The notes: generated by a model not told the origin, from the letters alone. Positions 9,182-20,396 are shown, numbered from the stretch's first letter. The stretch is 64,000 bases of DNA from Ascaphus truei (GCA_036426205.1 WSYH01001237.1:54857-118856), one strand, 5' to 3'. Program-made: numbers and translations.

Positions 9182-10290
9182 AATCTGTTTACTCTGCAAT
9201 GTCATTGTTCTATTATTTTCTTCCATGTTCTCTTTTCCCTGTATGTTTACTTAGATTGTTTTGCACTTTGGTTTATGTTTTTGTTTTCCAGTCCCAGGAC
9301 TAGCGCACACGTAGTGCAGATTTGTGTTTAGACTCTAAAGCCACCACTGTTGGTGTGATATCGGATTAGCAGTGCAGCTTGTCACATGTGCATTATGCCA
9401 GTGTTGGACTATGCCCTTTGTGTTTGGCCACCATGGGCTTCCATCTAGTACATACAGAGGCTTTTTTAGACTGAGTGCTCTATGTCACTACACTGTTGTA
9501 GCCACTATGGGGGTCATCTGGCAGCAACCGCGTATAATCAGTACATACAGTCCCTTGAGTTACTAGGGAGCGATAAGGTTGCCATGCGGAGTTGTGCATG
9601 CGCGGCATATCACGCGCGGCGCTCAACACACGATAGTAGCAGTAGCGGTGATTTGTGCACGCCCCTTTTGGGTTGCTAGGCATAGATAGCCACATGACGC
9701 ATCTAGACTGCACCCGTAGCCCCATATGTCACCATAGACGCAATCGGGTTGCCATGCGTGGTTGCGCATGTGCAGCCTTTCAGTGCGCTATTGGTAGATG
9801 AGTAAGAAATATGGCGATTTTATGCATGCCCTCCTTGGTTGTCAGGCACGTTTTTGGACAGCTATGTGACACACAAGTAGTCATGCATGCACAGTTGATG
9901 TAAACATGGACCAGCAGTGATGACAGATACCACATTAGGTGAGCTGATTGGTTTATCCTAGTATCAGTGCTGTGTATTGGTTTATCTGCTGTGGGCTGTA
10001 TCTGGGAATGTGATTTGTGCATTTTTAATTAGATTCAGGTGTTTTCTCACATGGGGATGTGGGTATATATGGGTGTTCGGATCAGTCACTTGTGCATTGC
10101 CATGAGGAAGGTCCCTCAACGAGGACCGAAACGTTGGCTGCCTGGTGTTCTTAATACACTTTCTTTTCTACATCTGCGGTGTGCTGTCTCAATTTATTAT
10201 CAGGATCCCCCTGGTTTCTACACGCTTATTTCTACGCTATGGGACAAGCATCTGCCTTCTACATAAACGTGAGTGCTAACTGCCATAACA
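9182..10290 (+). repeat. 3' non-coding region of the PLE
   Basis: Follows the PLE stop codon. It contains diverged tandem blocks rich in GTTGCCATGCG, GTTGCGCATG and similar (~9575-9780). It ends with a hammerhead-like remnant (10096-10139) and a stretch (10140-10290) before the next repeat. There is no ORF with a recognisable product. Confidence 0.6.
10096..10139 (+). ncRNA. Degenerate hammerhead-like motif in PLE 3' region
   Basis: Contains ATGAGGA (box 1 with C changed to A), a GGTCC/GGACC stem and GAAACG (box 2). This looks like a decayed PLE-type hammerhead core. Stem II does not close perfectly, so catalytic activity is unlikely. Confidence 0.45.
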
Positions 10291-10324
10291 ATGACATTAT
10301 ATATATAAATATATATATATATAT

Positions 10325-10720
10325 TACTTCTGAGCACATTCACATTTCTTAGACAGGTCTGCAACCCTGCCCTTCACTATTATTAACTAGCATGTGTGGT
10401 GAAGACCTACTCATGTCCCAAGTTGCAGAGCCAGTACAACCAACCTCACACTGACGAGACCCACTAGGGCGAAACAGTCTGTCAGTGAGTGGGTTTATTG
10501 GCTTTGCATCTCATCCCAGGCTATGTTTAAAAGCAGTGTTTAATGCAGCATGCATTGGCTTAAGGGTTTAAAAATGTAAAGTGGTCTTGAGACAAAAGGT
10601 GGCACTGTGTGTTCATTTGCATGTCATTTCCCAGAATTCCTTGTTGCAGTGGAAGCGCTGTATGCTACGTGATAATGGTGAAGGGCAGGGTTGCAGACCT
10701 GTCTAAAACATGTGAATGTG
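10325..10720 (+). repeat. Ribozyme repeat, fold-back form
   Basis: Inverted arms (10330-10385 and 10670-10725) share AGCACATTCACAT and ACAGGTCTGCAACCCTGCCC in opposite orientation, and a plus-strand hammerhead lies between them. It belongs to the same family as 6630-7145 and 48670-49220. A TA microsatellite follows directly. Confidence 0.8.
10424..10508 (+). ncRNA. Type I hammerhead ribozyme, core conserved, stem II weakened
   Basis: Box 1 is CTGACGA, allowed because position 7 is variable. Stem II GACC/GGGC has one A-G mismatch. Box 2 is GAAA, followed by CAGTCTG and the triplet GTC. Outer stem I pairs TGCAGAGCCAGTA with TATTGGCTTTGCA using G-U wobbles. The conserved core is complete; the stem II mismatch and an A-A next to the core may slow cleavage. 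Confidence 0.7.
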
Positions 10721-10732
10721 CTCACAAGTAAT

Positions 10733-10733
10733 A

Positions 10734-10795
<62 letters not shown>
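10733..10795. repeat. (TA)n microsatellite
   Basis: Two long TA runs separated by a CTATA interruption, between the ribozyme repeat and the CACTG-ended element. Confidence 0.95.
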
Positions 10796-10799
<4 letters not shown>

Positions 10800-10803
10800 C
10801 TAA

Positions 10804-11205
10804 CACTGGCGACACACTTTATTCGAGCTCGGCTAGTCCCACGAATTCGGGTATACCGGTGTGTATTGAGGTTTGTGACTGTTTTCTTGCCCGAGTGCAT
10901 TGGGTTATTTTCCAGGCAGGGATTGAGCATTTTATTCCCGCTGGCTGCAATACTGCACAGTATATATATATATATATTATATACTGCATTATAATTCATG
11001 AATTTATGCCATCTGGTAGACACGCGAAGCATTGCAGCCTATTAAATCCAATCATTATCATTTAACAGATCAGCCGCCCGTCAGCCAGCATGAACCCCTG
11101 GGAGGCAAACCAACGGGGCTTGTCAGAGGTGCAGGAGCCCGGGCGATTCAGATCTGCCAGGTACATACTGGGTATTTGCTCGAATAAAGTGTGTCGGTGC
11201 AGTAT
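10804..11205. mobile_element. Non-autonomous DNA transposon with CACTG-type inverted ends
   Basis: The left end CACTGGCGACACACTTTATT and the right end AATAAAGTGTGTCGGTGCAG are inverted repeats. The interior has no transposase. The CACTG start resembles EnSpm/CACTA or Chapaev elements; I cannot decide between them and see no clear TSD. Right-end sequences recur at ~60823-60975. A TA run at ~10960-10980 interrupts the interior. Confidence 0.6.
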
Positions 11206-11224
11206 ATATATATATATATATATA

Positions 11225-11410
11225 AACAAAAAACAAACAGAAGTGCAAGCTCCATAGCATGTAACTGTTTAAACAACTGAGTACATAAAAAAACTGCAGC
11301 CCAAAGGAAATGCACTTACAGGATTAAAAAAAAGCAACCATACGTGGGAGAGAAATCTCTGTGTGAAGACATCAACAGGGGTGGGGGAGTCCAAGATAGG
11401 CAATGCACCT
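11225..11410 (-). repeat. Interspersed repeat, inverted relative to 48235-48395
   Basis: The reverse complement matches 48235-48395, sharing GAGATTTCTCTCC, GTAAGTGCATTTC and the GTAACTG/CAGTTACATGCTATGGAGC stretch. Family unknown; possibly a PLE or SINE 3' tail. Confidence 0.65.
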
Positions 11411-11439
11411 GATCAGCTCACAGCAGCACCAAACTCCTG

Positions 11440-12075
11440 TCACAAGCTGGCACCAGATCGCTAGAACTCTGTGGGGTTTTTCTTTACCATGAAAAGGATC
11501 CTACGATCATCCACCACTGTTGTCTTCCGTGGACGTCCAGGCCTTTTTGTGTTGCAGAGCTCACCAGTGCGTTCTTTTATTCTCAGAATGTACCAAACTG
11601 TTGATTTGGCCACTTAAATGTTCCTGCTACTGTATCTCTCTGATGGATTTTCATTTTTTTTTTGCAGCCTAAGGATGCCCTGTTTCACTTGCATTGAGAG
11701 CTCCTTTGACCGCATGTTGTGGGTTCACAGCAACAGCTTCCAAATGCGAATGCCACAAATGGAATCCACTCCAGACCTTTTACCTGCTTAATTGATGATG
11801 AAATAACAAAGGAATAGCCCACACATGTCTATGAAACAGCTTTTGAGTCAATTGTCCAATTACTTTTGGTCCCTTGAAAAAGAGGGGGCTACATATTAAA
11901 GAGATGTAATTCCTAATCCCTTTCACCAATTTGCATGTGAAAACACTCAAATTAAGGCTGATAAGACTGCACTTTAAGCCCATATTCATTATTTAACTGT
12001 AACTTGAATTTATTTTGGTACACAGCCGAAATAACAAAACTTGTATCATTGTCCAATTATTTCCAGACCTAACTG
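11440..12075 (-). pseudogene. Tc1/mariner-type transposase, N-terminal fragment
   Basis: The minus-strand translation (~11715-11470) gives MRSKELSMQVKQGI, then after a stop VAKSTVWYILRIKERTGELC and NTKRPGRPRKTTVVDDRRIL. This is the helix-turn-helix region plus GRPR hook typical of Tc1-like transposases. The reading stops at 11460 and the DDE catalytic domain is missing. The region 11780-12075 resembles the 5' terminal region of such elements in vertebrates (ATTACTTTTGGTCCCTTGAA). The copy is dead. Confidence 0.75.
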
Positions 12076-12123
12076 TGTGTGTGTATGTGTATGTGTATGT
12101 GTGTATGTGTATGTGTGTGTGTA
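12076..12123. repeat. (GT)n microsatellite with TATG variants
   Basis: Alternating GT with periodic AT insertions, just before the left TSD of the L1 nest. Confidence 0.9.
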
Positions 12124-12156
12124 GATACAATACTGAAAAGGCATACAACTTTTTAT

Positions 12157-12474
12157 TTATTTATTTTCCAAAAAAATTTATTAGCCATTTAAACATTTCA
12201 CATTGTACAAGTCATAAACATTAATACTGCCTAATACAGATTTTCTCCTTTTTATCAGCTAAAGAAACTGGAAGGAAAGAGAAAGACTCAGCGCTCCCCT
12301 GACCCTCCAGGGGCTACGCAGAGAGCGCGAGTGTTGAAACAGAGAACAAGAGTGGGGAGAGAGAGAGGAGGGCGGGTGGGGGGGGAGGGGGGGAAAGCCC
12401 GTTGCTTCCCGTGTCCTCAGTCTCTTTCGCTAAAGCCTCTGAGCTATTTTTCTTCTTTTCTTCTCATATATGGT
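12157..12474 (-). other. L1 3' untranslated region
   Basis: Between the ORF2 stop and the TSD. It contains a G-rich stretch on the plus strand (12360-12400) and an A/T-rich tail at the TSD. Confidence 0.6.
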
Positions 12475-14131
12475 TTAATGACGTAGGGGTGCCATTTGGG
12501 TTAGCCACGGATCCCATGTCTTGTTAAAGGAGTCAGTAGATCTTTTCAAAAAAGCTGACAATTTCTCCATATTCATCACCTCTTGCACCCTATTTTTTAC
12601 CGTTTGTTTTGAGGGGGGAGACACCTTCTTCCAGGCGGCCGCCACCGCACATCTAGCCGCTGTAAGAATGAAGGAGATTAATTTACCTGTTGGTCGGTCC
12701 AAATTTTCTAAGGGCCTGGCCAGCAGGTAGGTCAACGGATCAATAGGGATTTTGAGGTCTGTGACCTCTTCAATTAATTTTTGTAATAATTATTTTTGTA
12801 TAGTTTCCCAATATTTCTGAATTTCCGGACATGTCCACCAAATATGGGCCATGTCCCCCTTTTGACCGCAGCCTCTCCAGCATAGATCGGACGCCTGGGG
12901 GTAGATTTGATTTATTCTAACTGGGGTAAGATACCAGCGAAACAATATTTTATATATATTTTCTTTGATTGTGGTACATATGGAAGTTCCTGAGGCTGTT
13001 TCCCAAATTCTTTCCCAGTCCTCTCGGTCTATAACTATATCCAATTCTGCTGCCCAATGCAGCATATAGTCATGTGTGGGGGCTTCTATGGCCCTTTCCA
13101 ATTCTGCGTAAATTTGTGTTATAAGACCTTTCTGGTGACCTGTTTCTCTACAGAGCCGCTCGAAACCAGTGAGAGGGGGAAATTCCAACGTTGGGGATAA
13201 TGTTCGAACAAAGTGTCGAATTTGTAGGTACTTGAAGACATTCATCCCTACTATTTCACATTGTGGGGGCTTCTATGGCCCTTTCCAATTCTGCGTATGT
13301 GTGGGGGCTTCTATGGCCCTTTCCAATTCTGCGTAAATTTGTGTTATAAGACCTTTCTGGTGGCCTGTTTCTCTACAGAGCCGCTCGAAACCAGTGAGAG
13401 GGGGAAATTCCAACGTTGGGGATAATGTTCGAATAAAGTGCCGAATTTGTAGATACTTGAAGACATTCAGCCCTACTATTTCATATTTGGTTTGTAGGTT
13501 TTGATAACTCAGGAACTCCCCGAAGCTCAGGAGGTCGGCAACCGCTCTAATATTTTTTGCTTTGAATTGATCCAATTGTCTGGGCTCACAGCCAGGGGGG
13601 AATTTCGGATTTTTATAAATTGGGATTTATAGTTGGGATTGAGGTGTTGTGAGCTTAAATTTAAATTTGCATTTCGTCCAGGTCTCCCATGTGTGTCTCA
13701 TCGGACCTAATTTGAATTTACTATTCTGCATGTTTTCCCTGCTCAGGGACCAAAGGCAAGCCGGCAGTGAAGGCGTCCCGGCGTAATACGTTTCTATATC
13801 TAGCCAACAGTATTGGTTTGGGTTAGCGTTCCAGACTACTACCTGTCGCAGTTGGGCAGCTTGGTAGTATTTTGTGATGTCTGGGACACCAAGTCCTCCT
13901 CTCCCCCTTGATGCCAAGAGAACTGTCCTGGTAATTCTGGGTTTCTTACCCTGCCAAATAAAGTGGAAGATTAGTTTTTGAATGTTCTTTAATTCTGAGC
14001 CAGGGATGTGGACCGGGAGAGTCTGGAAATAATATAATAATCTAGGGAGTATGTTCATTTTAACCGAGATCATCCTCCCGATCCATGATATCTGATATCC
14101 TCCCCATTTATCTAGATCCCGGGTAATTTTG
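12475..14131 (-). pseudogene. L1/Tx1 ORF2 C-terminal part
   Basis: Minus-strand pieces: 14073-13627 begins MISVKMNILPRLLYYFQTLP, the region after the RT typical of L1 ORF2. 13575-13273 and 13245-12790 contain the Cys-rich LCWRGCGQKGDMAHIWWTCP. 12735-12475 ends the protein. A tandem duplication of 224-bp period at 13076-13484 and several frameshifts break the frame. It continues the RT at 27812-29375, from which it was separated by the L2 insertion. Confidence 0.85.
13076..13484. repeat. 224-bp-period tandem duplication in L1 ORF2
   Basis: GTGGGGGCTTCTATGGCCC followed by TTTCCAATTCTGCGTA occurs three times (~13076, ~13262, ~13298). The following ~185 bp are present twice with few differences. 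This is a local duplication within the pseudogene. Confidence 0.85.
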
Positions 14132-14364
14132 TTTATTTATTTATTTATAAAATATTTTACCAGGAAGTAATACATTGAGAGTTACCTCTCGTTTTCAAGT
14201 ATGTCCTGGGCACAGAGTAAAACAAAATAATACATGGTTACAAATACAGTTACATAAATGAACAAGGTATACATTATATACAAGACATTGCATGCACAGC
14301 TAAAGAAAATATATATTATGAGCGTATGAAACAGTTACAGACCAGATTAAAGTGTGAGACAGCC

Positions 14365-15403
14365 TTAGATTTGAAAGAACTTAAGCTGGTGGTGGATATG
14401 AGAGTCTCTGGTAGGTTGTTTCAATTTTTGGTTTGCACGGAAGGAGAAGGAGGAACGTCCGGATACTTTGTTGAGTCTTGGGACCATGAATAGTCTTTTG
14501 GAGTCTGATCTCAGGTGATAGGTACTGCATGTGGTAGGGGTGAGGAGCTTGTTCAGGTAGCTGGGTAGCTTGCCCAGAAAGTATTTGAGGGTGAGACAGG
14601 AAAGGTGAACTTTGCGCCTAGACTCTAGTGATGACCAATCTAGTTCTTTGAGCATTTCGCAGTGATGTGTATTGTAGTTGCATTGGAGAACAAAACGACA
14701 AATTGAATTGTAGAGGGTGTCAAGTTTGCTACGGTGGGTTTGAGGAGCCGAGCCATATACTATGTCTCCATAGTCAATAATTGGCATTAGCATCTGCTGT
14801 GCAATACGCTTTCTGACCAGGAGACTTAGGGAGGATTTGTTTCTGTAAAGTACCCCTAGTTTGGCATAGGTCTTGGTTGTCAGGGTATCAATGTGCATCC
14901 CGAATGTTAAGTGGGAGTCAAACCATAAGCCCAGGTATTTAAAACTAGTGACAGGTGTTAGGGTGGTGGTAGCGTTGGTTCTAATCAGGAGCTCAGTCAC
15001 TGGAAGCTTTATAAATTTAGCGTTGGTCCCAAATACCATTGTTACAGTCTTGTCAGTGTTTAAAAACAGTTTGTTTTGGGAAATCCAGTTTTCGAGTCTC
15101 AAAAAGTCAGACTGAAGTATGTGTTGAAGGTCAGAGAGGCTATGGCTGTGTGCATACAGGATTGTGTCATCTGAATACATGTGTATTGAGGCTTCCTTAA
15201 AAGCTGTGGGAAGATCATTAATGAACACTGAGAAGAGTAGGGGCCCCAGAACAGAGCCTTGCGGTACACCACAGGTGATATCCAGGGGGTTGGAGTTAGA
15301 GCCTGAGATGGACACATGTTGGGATCTTCCTGATATGTAGGACTGAAACCAGTTTAAAGCATGTTTCCCTATTCCAGAGCTCTGGAGTTTGTTAAGCAGG
15401 ATA
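14365..15403 (-). pseudogene. L2-like RT, C-terminal half
   Basis: The minus-strand reading frame starts at PILLNKLQSSGIGKHALNWF by the LTR junction and continues to the stop at 14365. It contains the RT block GVPQGSVLGPLLFSVFINDL, the catalytic box YSDDT (~15160) and the downstream region SFKYLGLWFDSHLTF. RT of L2/CR1-type LINEs primes cDNA synthesis at nicked target DNA. The frame is open over ~345 codons, so the insertion is fairly young, but the N-terminal RT blocks are gone and the gene is dead. Confidence 0.88.
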
Positions 15404-15455
15404 GGGCCAATGTGAGATTGGGTGGGTCAGACAAGGGGGGTCCAGCCGTTACAAT

Positions 15456-15473
15456 TGGAGGCGCTGCTGAGAT
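15456..15473 (+). promoter_or_regulatory. Primer binding site, tRNA-Thr-like
   Basis: TGGAGGCGCTGCTGAGAT sits two bases after the LTR end. Its reverse complement ends CGCCTCCA, with T as discriminator base, which fits a tRNA-Thr 3' end best. The same site occurs at 19833 and 21363. Confidence 0.65.
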
Positions 15474-15925
15474 ACCTGTTAACAGGACAGGCTTTTGCTA
15501 GGCACACGCTAGGAAACAGGGAGAGTGTCTGCTGCCACTTTGTGCTGCGTGGGACGGAGCCAGGGGTAGTCAGGGAGATGCTGGAGCTGCATGCCGCAAA
15601 GACGCCTTGGGATCCGTTAGGGGTTAGTGAGTCTGGAGCAGGGGGCTATTGCTGTTCTAGTCGCCTTGAGGTAGCGCTAGCGGGGGACGCCTGAAGGGGT
15701 AAACTGGTAACTTAGGGCAGGAATTCTGGAAGGGTCCGCACTAGGCTAGCCAAAAGTAGGTCGACGCCCAAAGTACTGCATGGAAGAGCCAGAGTACTCT
15801 AGTCTCCATTCCAGATCACTTACCAAGGAGCACAGACTGGAGGAACGTGTTACAGTAGACACAGAAAGAGTGAGCCTAGCCTGAGGTAGTGCAAACACGA
15901 GTCAGATCTACGTTAGGTACACAAG

Positions 15926-16603
15926 GTGGTGCACAAGGCATGTTTATTGTACGGATGTGGTAGCTGCCCCGCAGAGCGGAGCTCCACGTACAGGAAATCA
16001 GTGTTCAACGATCAAGAGAGACCTGTCAAAATGGAGGATCTGCACAGAGCAGAAGGTCCAGGATGGCAGGGAGAGAAAACCGTCAGAATGGAGGATCTGC
16101 ACAGAGTAGAAGGTCCAGGATGGCGGGGAGAGAGAACCACAAGAATGGAGGATCTGCATAGAGCAGAAGGTCCAGGATTGCGGTCAGAGGAAGAACACGC
16201 ATATGAACTGTGCGTGGACGAAGAACAAGCTACAGAAGAGACTTTTGTGAGCTTGTTGTGGAATGGCGTGAAAGCCGTGGCTGAGCCGTGTTTATCATGT
16301 TTTTGTTCTCGGGATGATACCCCTGAGAATAATGAGCATGACAGTGTGATCCGATGGGAGGAACGAAATGGACTTTGTTATACTCCAATTAACAAACAGC
16401 CAGACGCTACCTCACATGGAAAGAAGGACAATACTTACCAAGATGGCGGTTCCCGCGTTCCCGGGACACCGCGTGGGCATGCTGTAGAAAGTCTTGCAAC
16501 TTTGCAGTTTGCTAATTGTTGGTCAGTATTGGCGCCAACGAGAAAACTCCACCCGATGGGGAGTTTGGCGCGAAAACTGGAGCCGCGCCCTCATGGACTA
16601 TGA
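15926..16603 (+). CDS. 225-aa ORF1 of LTR element copy 1, gag-position, unknown
   Basis: First sizeable ORF downstream of the primer site. Residues ~35-92 are three 19-residue repeats (MEDLHRAEGPGW core, 57 bp each). An acidic stretch and a Cys-containing segment (CLSCFCS) follow. I recognise no capsid or zinc-knuckle motif. It overlaps the next ORF (from 16516) in the -1 frame, an arrangement used for gag-pol frameshifting in many LTR elements; that it is used here is a guess. In copy 2 a C-to-T change makes a stop after 146 residues. Confidence 0.45.
   Translation: MVHKACLLYGCGSCPAERSSTYRKSVFNDQERPVKMEDLHRAEGPGWQGEKTVRMEDLHRVEGPGWRGERTTRMEDLHRAEGPGLRSEEEHAYELCVDEEQATEETFVSLLWNGVKAVAEPCLSCFCSRDDTPENNEHDSVIRWEERNGLCYTPINKQPDATSHGKKDNTYQDGGSRVPGTPRGHAVESLATLQFANCWSVLAPTRKLHPMGSLARKLEPRPHGL
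16024..16200 (+). repeat. Three 57-bp tandem repeats
   Basis: ATGGAGGATCTGCACAGAGC and the following sequence repeat with a 57-bp period (in frame, 19 residues). The same array is at 21931-22090 in copy 2. Confidence 0.9.
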
Positions 16604-18806
16604 CTCACTCTGCACCTGTGCTGGGTCAGCCTACAAGTCTACGAGACATCCCCCTAGTTTCAACCAGGGGGAGTGGTTTGCAGTTCCACCGGATATTGAT
16701 GGAGAAAGAAGGAGGAGGGGTTGCCAAACCCGCCCCTGCCCTTCAGTTGCGAAGAGCCATTGACCAGTACAGACCTCTGAAACGAGTGCCTCCGCTGGTG
16801 AATATGGCTGCAGTTGCTGATAAAGTGGACCAGAGTCCGTTGATCTCTACTCATCCCTACTCGGCTCCAGGAGGCTTCCTGATCATCCGTGTGGAGGGTG
16901 TGGCGTGTCTTTGCCTGCAGTGCCGACTGCCAGGCGGAGCTGTGGGCAGCGAGGCCCGATGCCCCCACTGTGGACTGCAGTACATGTGGCCCATGACCAC
17001 TTTTGTACCGGTACAAGCGGTGGGAGTAGCAGGAAATGTCCCGATGCCGATCGACGAGCAGCCGGGAGCACTATGGAATGAGAGTGCAGGTCCCGCGGAG
17101 TCGGAGTCAGGTTCGGTGCTCCCGACGGAGAAACCCAGCCATCGGAGAGGTGATCACCGAGGAGCCCATCGCCGGTCTCCTACTGGGATGCCTCGGCCGA
17201 ATTGCAAGTTAGAATCCTCGGACGAGGAGTGTGCTAGGCTGTCGAGTAAGATGGTCATAAGGAGAGATTGTCATACTATTGGTACGCCATGGAGAGATGC
17301 CATTCCCCGTGGTGTAGAGACGTGGAGTAGAGTGTCTCCAGTACCACGACCACCCGATCGCCGGAGTCCTACTGCCGTGGTGACTAGTGGATCGGACAGA
17401 GGTCGATCCACCCCGACCCTGCGAGGTACTAAGATGACACCGTGCCTGTCGCAGACCCATGGGGTGGAGGAGAAAGAAGAGCGAGTCCAGAGCCAGACTG
17501 GATCGCGCAGCAGACGGGCATTGCCGGATGTCCTCGTGGAGGAAGAGATCCCGATTGGGGATCCAACCCAAGATGGCGTCGCAGCACGTGCGTGTGCGGA
17601 GGAGATTCCGGATGACCAGAGCGGCATCGAGTGGGAGATGATCGCGCCTCTGCGGTCGAGCAGCGGAAGTCGTTCACCTCCTGCCAGACGGAATGGGCGC
17701 TCGAGTCGGAGAGTGAAGAGCCCAACTGCCGGTGAGAAAGAGAGACTTTGTGCCGAAGCCGAGACAGGTATTGCTGGGGAGCAGGTCATAACCCTGCCTA
17801 TACCTACGGTTCGGTCCCGTCCCCAAACCCCGTCCACACCCAAGGTTAGCCCCAAGGCCCTAGCTAAAGCCTTGTCCCCGTCACTATTTCATTCGGGTCC
17901 AGTTCTAGCTTAGGGTTGTCAGGGGATTCCCGGGGTCCTATCCAAGAACGGACTGGAAGCCTGGACTGGGGAACGTCCGATGATGGATCGGAGGGTGGAG
18001 GGAGGATTTCTCGACGTGGGTCGATGGCCAGCGAGAGTTATAGCGCGCTGGGTATTGAGGGCGGACACTGGTCACAGAGTAAGCGCCAAGTGGGGCGATC
18101 TGAGGGTACGTCCGGGGTATCTTCGGGTGGGCCTGATGAGGAGTCAATAGAGGAGTCTATAGAACATAGCTCCGAAGAACGGAAGGAGACTAGGTGGTGG
18201 GCCCCATTGTACGAGGGGTATGTAGCCTGGTTCGACCGCACCCAATTTATCCTAGAAAGGGAGGGGGTGGTTGATCACTGGTGGGCTGCCGGTGACTTTG
18301 ATGACGAGGCATACCTTAGGGCCCTAAGGGTAAGGTGGGATCGTATCCAGGCAGGCCTTATTATCCCAAAGGGGTCCGCAGGGTTGGATGACCCGGTAGA
18401 GACCGATGAGCCCCTGTCATGGGTGCTGCCCGGGGCGGCTGGTGAAAGTAAGTTGACCAGGACTTGCCGAGCTGAACGGGCTATTGCGGCAAAATACAGA
18501 AGGTCGCATGGGCTTGATTACCCGTATGTCCCGGAACCTCTAATGAGAGAGATAGAGGAGAATAGGGAGAGATGGATTAAAAACGATATCCAGCACTATA
18601 TCGTAGAAAAAGGGGGAGCCATTAAAGAAAATCAGGCCGAGCAGAGGGTAGCTCAACTTATGCGGGTCTGGAAGATAGGACGCAGTGTGTACATGCACAA
18701 AGTGGTGTATTGCAATAAGCGAGGGATACCACGGGAATACAGCGTGACTGTGCATGATGCCGCAGGGCGGGAGGTGAAGAAGCCAGATCCTCGACATTAC
18801 TATTGA
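16516..18806 (+). pseudogene. ~760-aa ORF2 of LTR element copy 1, frameshifted
   Basis: Homologous to the uninterrupted ORF of copy 2 (22408-24690). Compared with copy 2, copy 1 lost one base near 17873, which splits it into 465- and 296-residue parts (16516-17913 and 17916-18806). Residues ~115-160 contain CLCLQC and CPHCG, which could form a zinc ribbon. The middle is Ser/Arg/Pro-rich and low-complexity. The last ~205 residues are a Trp-rich, probably folded domain (ETRWWAPLY, VDHWWAAGDFDDEAYLRA, RVAQLMRVWKIGRSVYMHK). No RT or integrase motif. Function unknown. Confidence 0.6.
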
Positions 18807-18996
18807 GTGCCAAATTAGAGTGGTCTGCTTTTTCGTTAGCGCTCCCTGCTGGTCAGTGAGTGAGATGGGCTTGCATTATTATGTCAATGTGATGATGTTT
18901 GCATGTTATTTGTGTGTTCTTTTGCAGTGTTTCCTGGCGCAAGATACACCAAATTTAGGTCCCAGCCGGGACGGTGGGTATTAACCAGGGGGAGTA

Positions 18997-19830
18997 TGTA
19001 GCCATGCATAATAATGACTGCGTACATCTTCCCTGTTGGCAGTAAGTCCTGGTAAGTACAGGCCTGCCAACAGTAGTTATGGAGGTTTTCCCTCACACCC
19101 TGGTGTGGTGCCCTGTGTAAGGAAGGGAGTGGCTGTATGCTGTGAGGCCCTGGATAGTGACATCAGAGATGCGCCTGCCCCCTGAGGTATAAAGGGCACA
19201 ACACTGTCAGTTAGTGTTGTGGCAAAGTAGTTGCAAGTATTAGCCAGCAGTTGTGTGAAGCGGTTGGAAGAATACTTTTGTGACCCTAGTGCTGTAACTA
19301 GCGGTAGCAGAGTGACCAATCAAGTCTGTCTAAGCCACACTGTGTCCAGGGATCTGGCGAAGTGGTGATCTCCCTAGGAGAAAGGGAATCCCACTTCAAT
19401 ACGGGAGGGCGTACCTGGCAAAGGGACAGCACGGAAAGATGTGCGGCTAGAGCCGGCAGCTGCATGGGGCAGTCTGCTACATCCCAGTCTACAATAAAGA
19501 TGCCATGTTCAAAGAAAACCCCACTGTGTGAGTGTGAGATTACTCTGCAGTGGCAGTCACCACCGAGAAGGAGTTCCTCACCAGGACAATCTCCCTGCGG
19601 AAGCATAGATCCTGATGAGGTGGAGGCGCTGCACATGAAGTAAGTTGGACTCGTAACCACTACCTCAGATACCTGTCCTGCTGCCATCCTCTATAACACC
19701 AAGCGGGAGACTCAGGAGTCCTGTTACTAGCAGGTGCACCACCACACACGACCTTGTAATTGGGACCGGTTAGACCACACGGGCCAATGTGAGATTGGGT
19801 GGGTCAGACAAGGGGGGTCCAGCCGTTACA
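18997..19830 (+). repeat. LTR 2 of the array
   Basis: 834 bp, TGTAGCCATGCATAA to CAGCCGTTACA. Preceded by the polypurine tract at 18987-18996. Contains GAGGTATAAAGGGCAC (TATA-like, ~19185) and AATAAAGATGCC (polyA-like, ~19494), so promoter and polyadenylation signals are in the expected order. Confidence 0.85.
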
Positions 19831-20391
19831 ATTGGAGGCGCTGCTGAGATACCTGTTAACAGGACAGGCTTTTGCTAGGCACACGCTAGGAAACAGGGAG
19901 AGTGTCTGCTGCCACTTTGTGCTGCGTGGGACGGAGCCAGGGGTAGTCAGGGAGATGCTGGAGCTGCATGCCGCAAAGACGCCTTGGGATCCGTTAGGGG
20001 TTAGTGAGTCTGGAGCAGGGGGCTATTGCTGTTCTAGTCGCCTTGAGGTAGCGCTAGCGGGGGACGCCTGAAGGGGTAAACTGGTAACTTAGGGCAGGAA
20101 TTCTGGAAGGGTCCGCACTAGGCTAGCCAAAAGTAGGTCGACGCCCAAAGTACTGCATGGAAGAGCCAGAGTACTCTAGTCTCCATTCCAGATCACTTAC
20201 CAAGGAGCACAGACTGGAGGAACGTGTTACAGTAGACACAGAAAGAGTGAGCCTAGCCTGAGGTAGTGCAAACACGAGTCAGATCTACGTTAGGTACACA
20301 AGGTGGTGCACAAGGCATGTTTATTGTACGGATGTGGTAGCTGCCCCGCAGAGCGGAGCTCCACGTACAGGAAATCAGTGTTCAACGATCA
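19831..20391 (+). repeat. Partial internal region identical to copy 1
   Basis: Positions 19781-20391 match 15404-16014 base for base as far as I can read (constant offset 4377), then the sequence breaks into N. A 611-bp perfect repeat ending exactly at a gap suggests either a very recent duplication or an assembly artefact. Confidence 0.8.
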
Positions 20392-20396
20392 NNNNN
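20392..20396. other. Assembly gap (5 N)
   Basis: Five N bases. The sequence after the gap (20397-21000) has many one-base deletions relative to LTR 4, typical of uncorrected long-read sequence. Confidence 0.98.

Noticed and set aside
15404..15453. L2 sequence rather than an LTR remnant
   Set aside because: The 50 bp match the 3' ends of LTR 2 and LTR 3 exactly and are followed by the same primer site, so LTR origin is clear.
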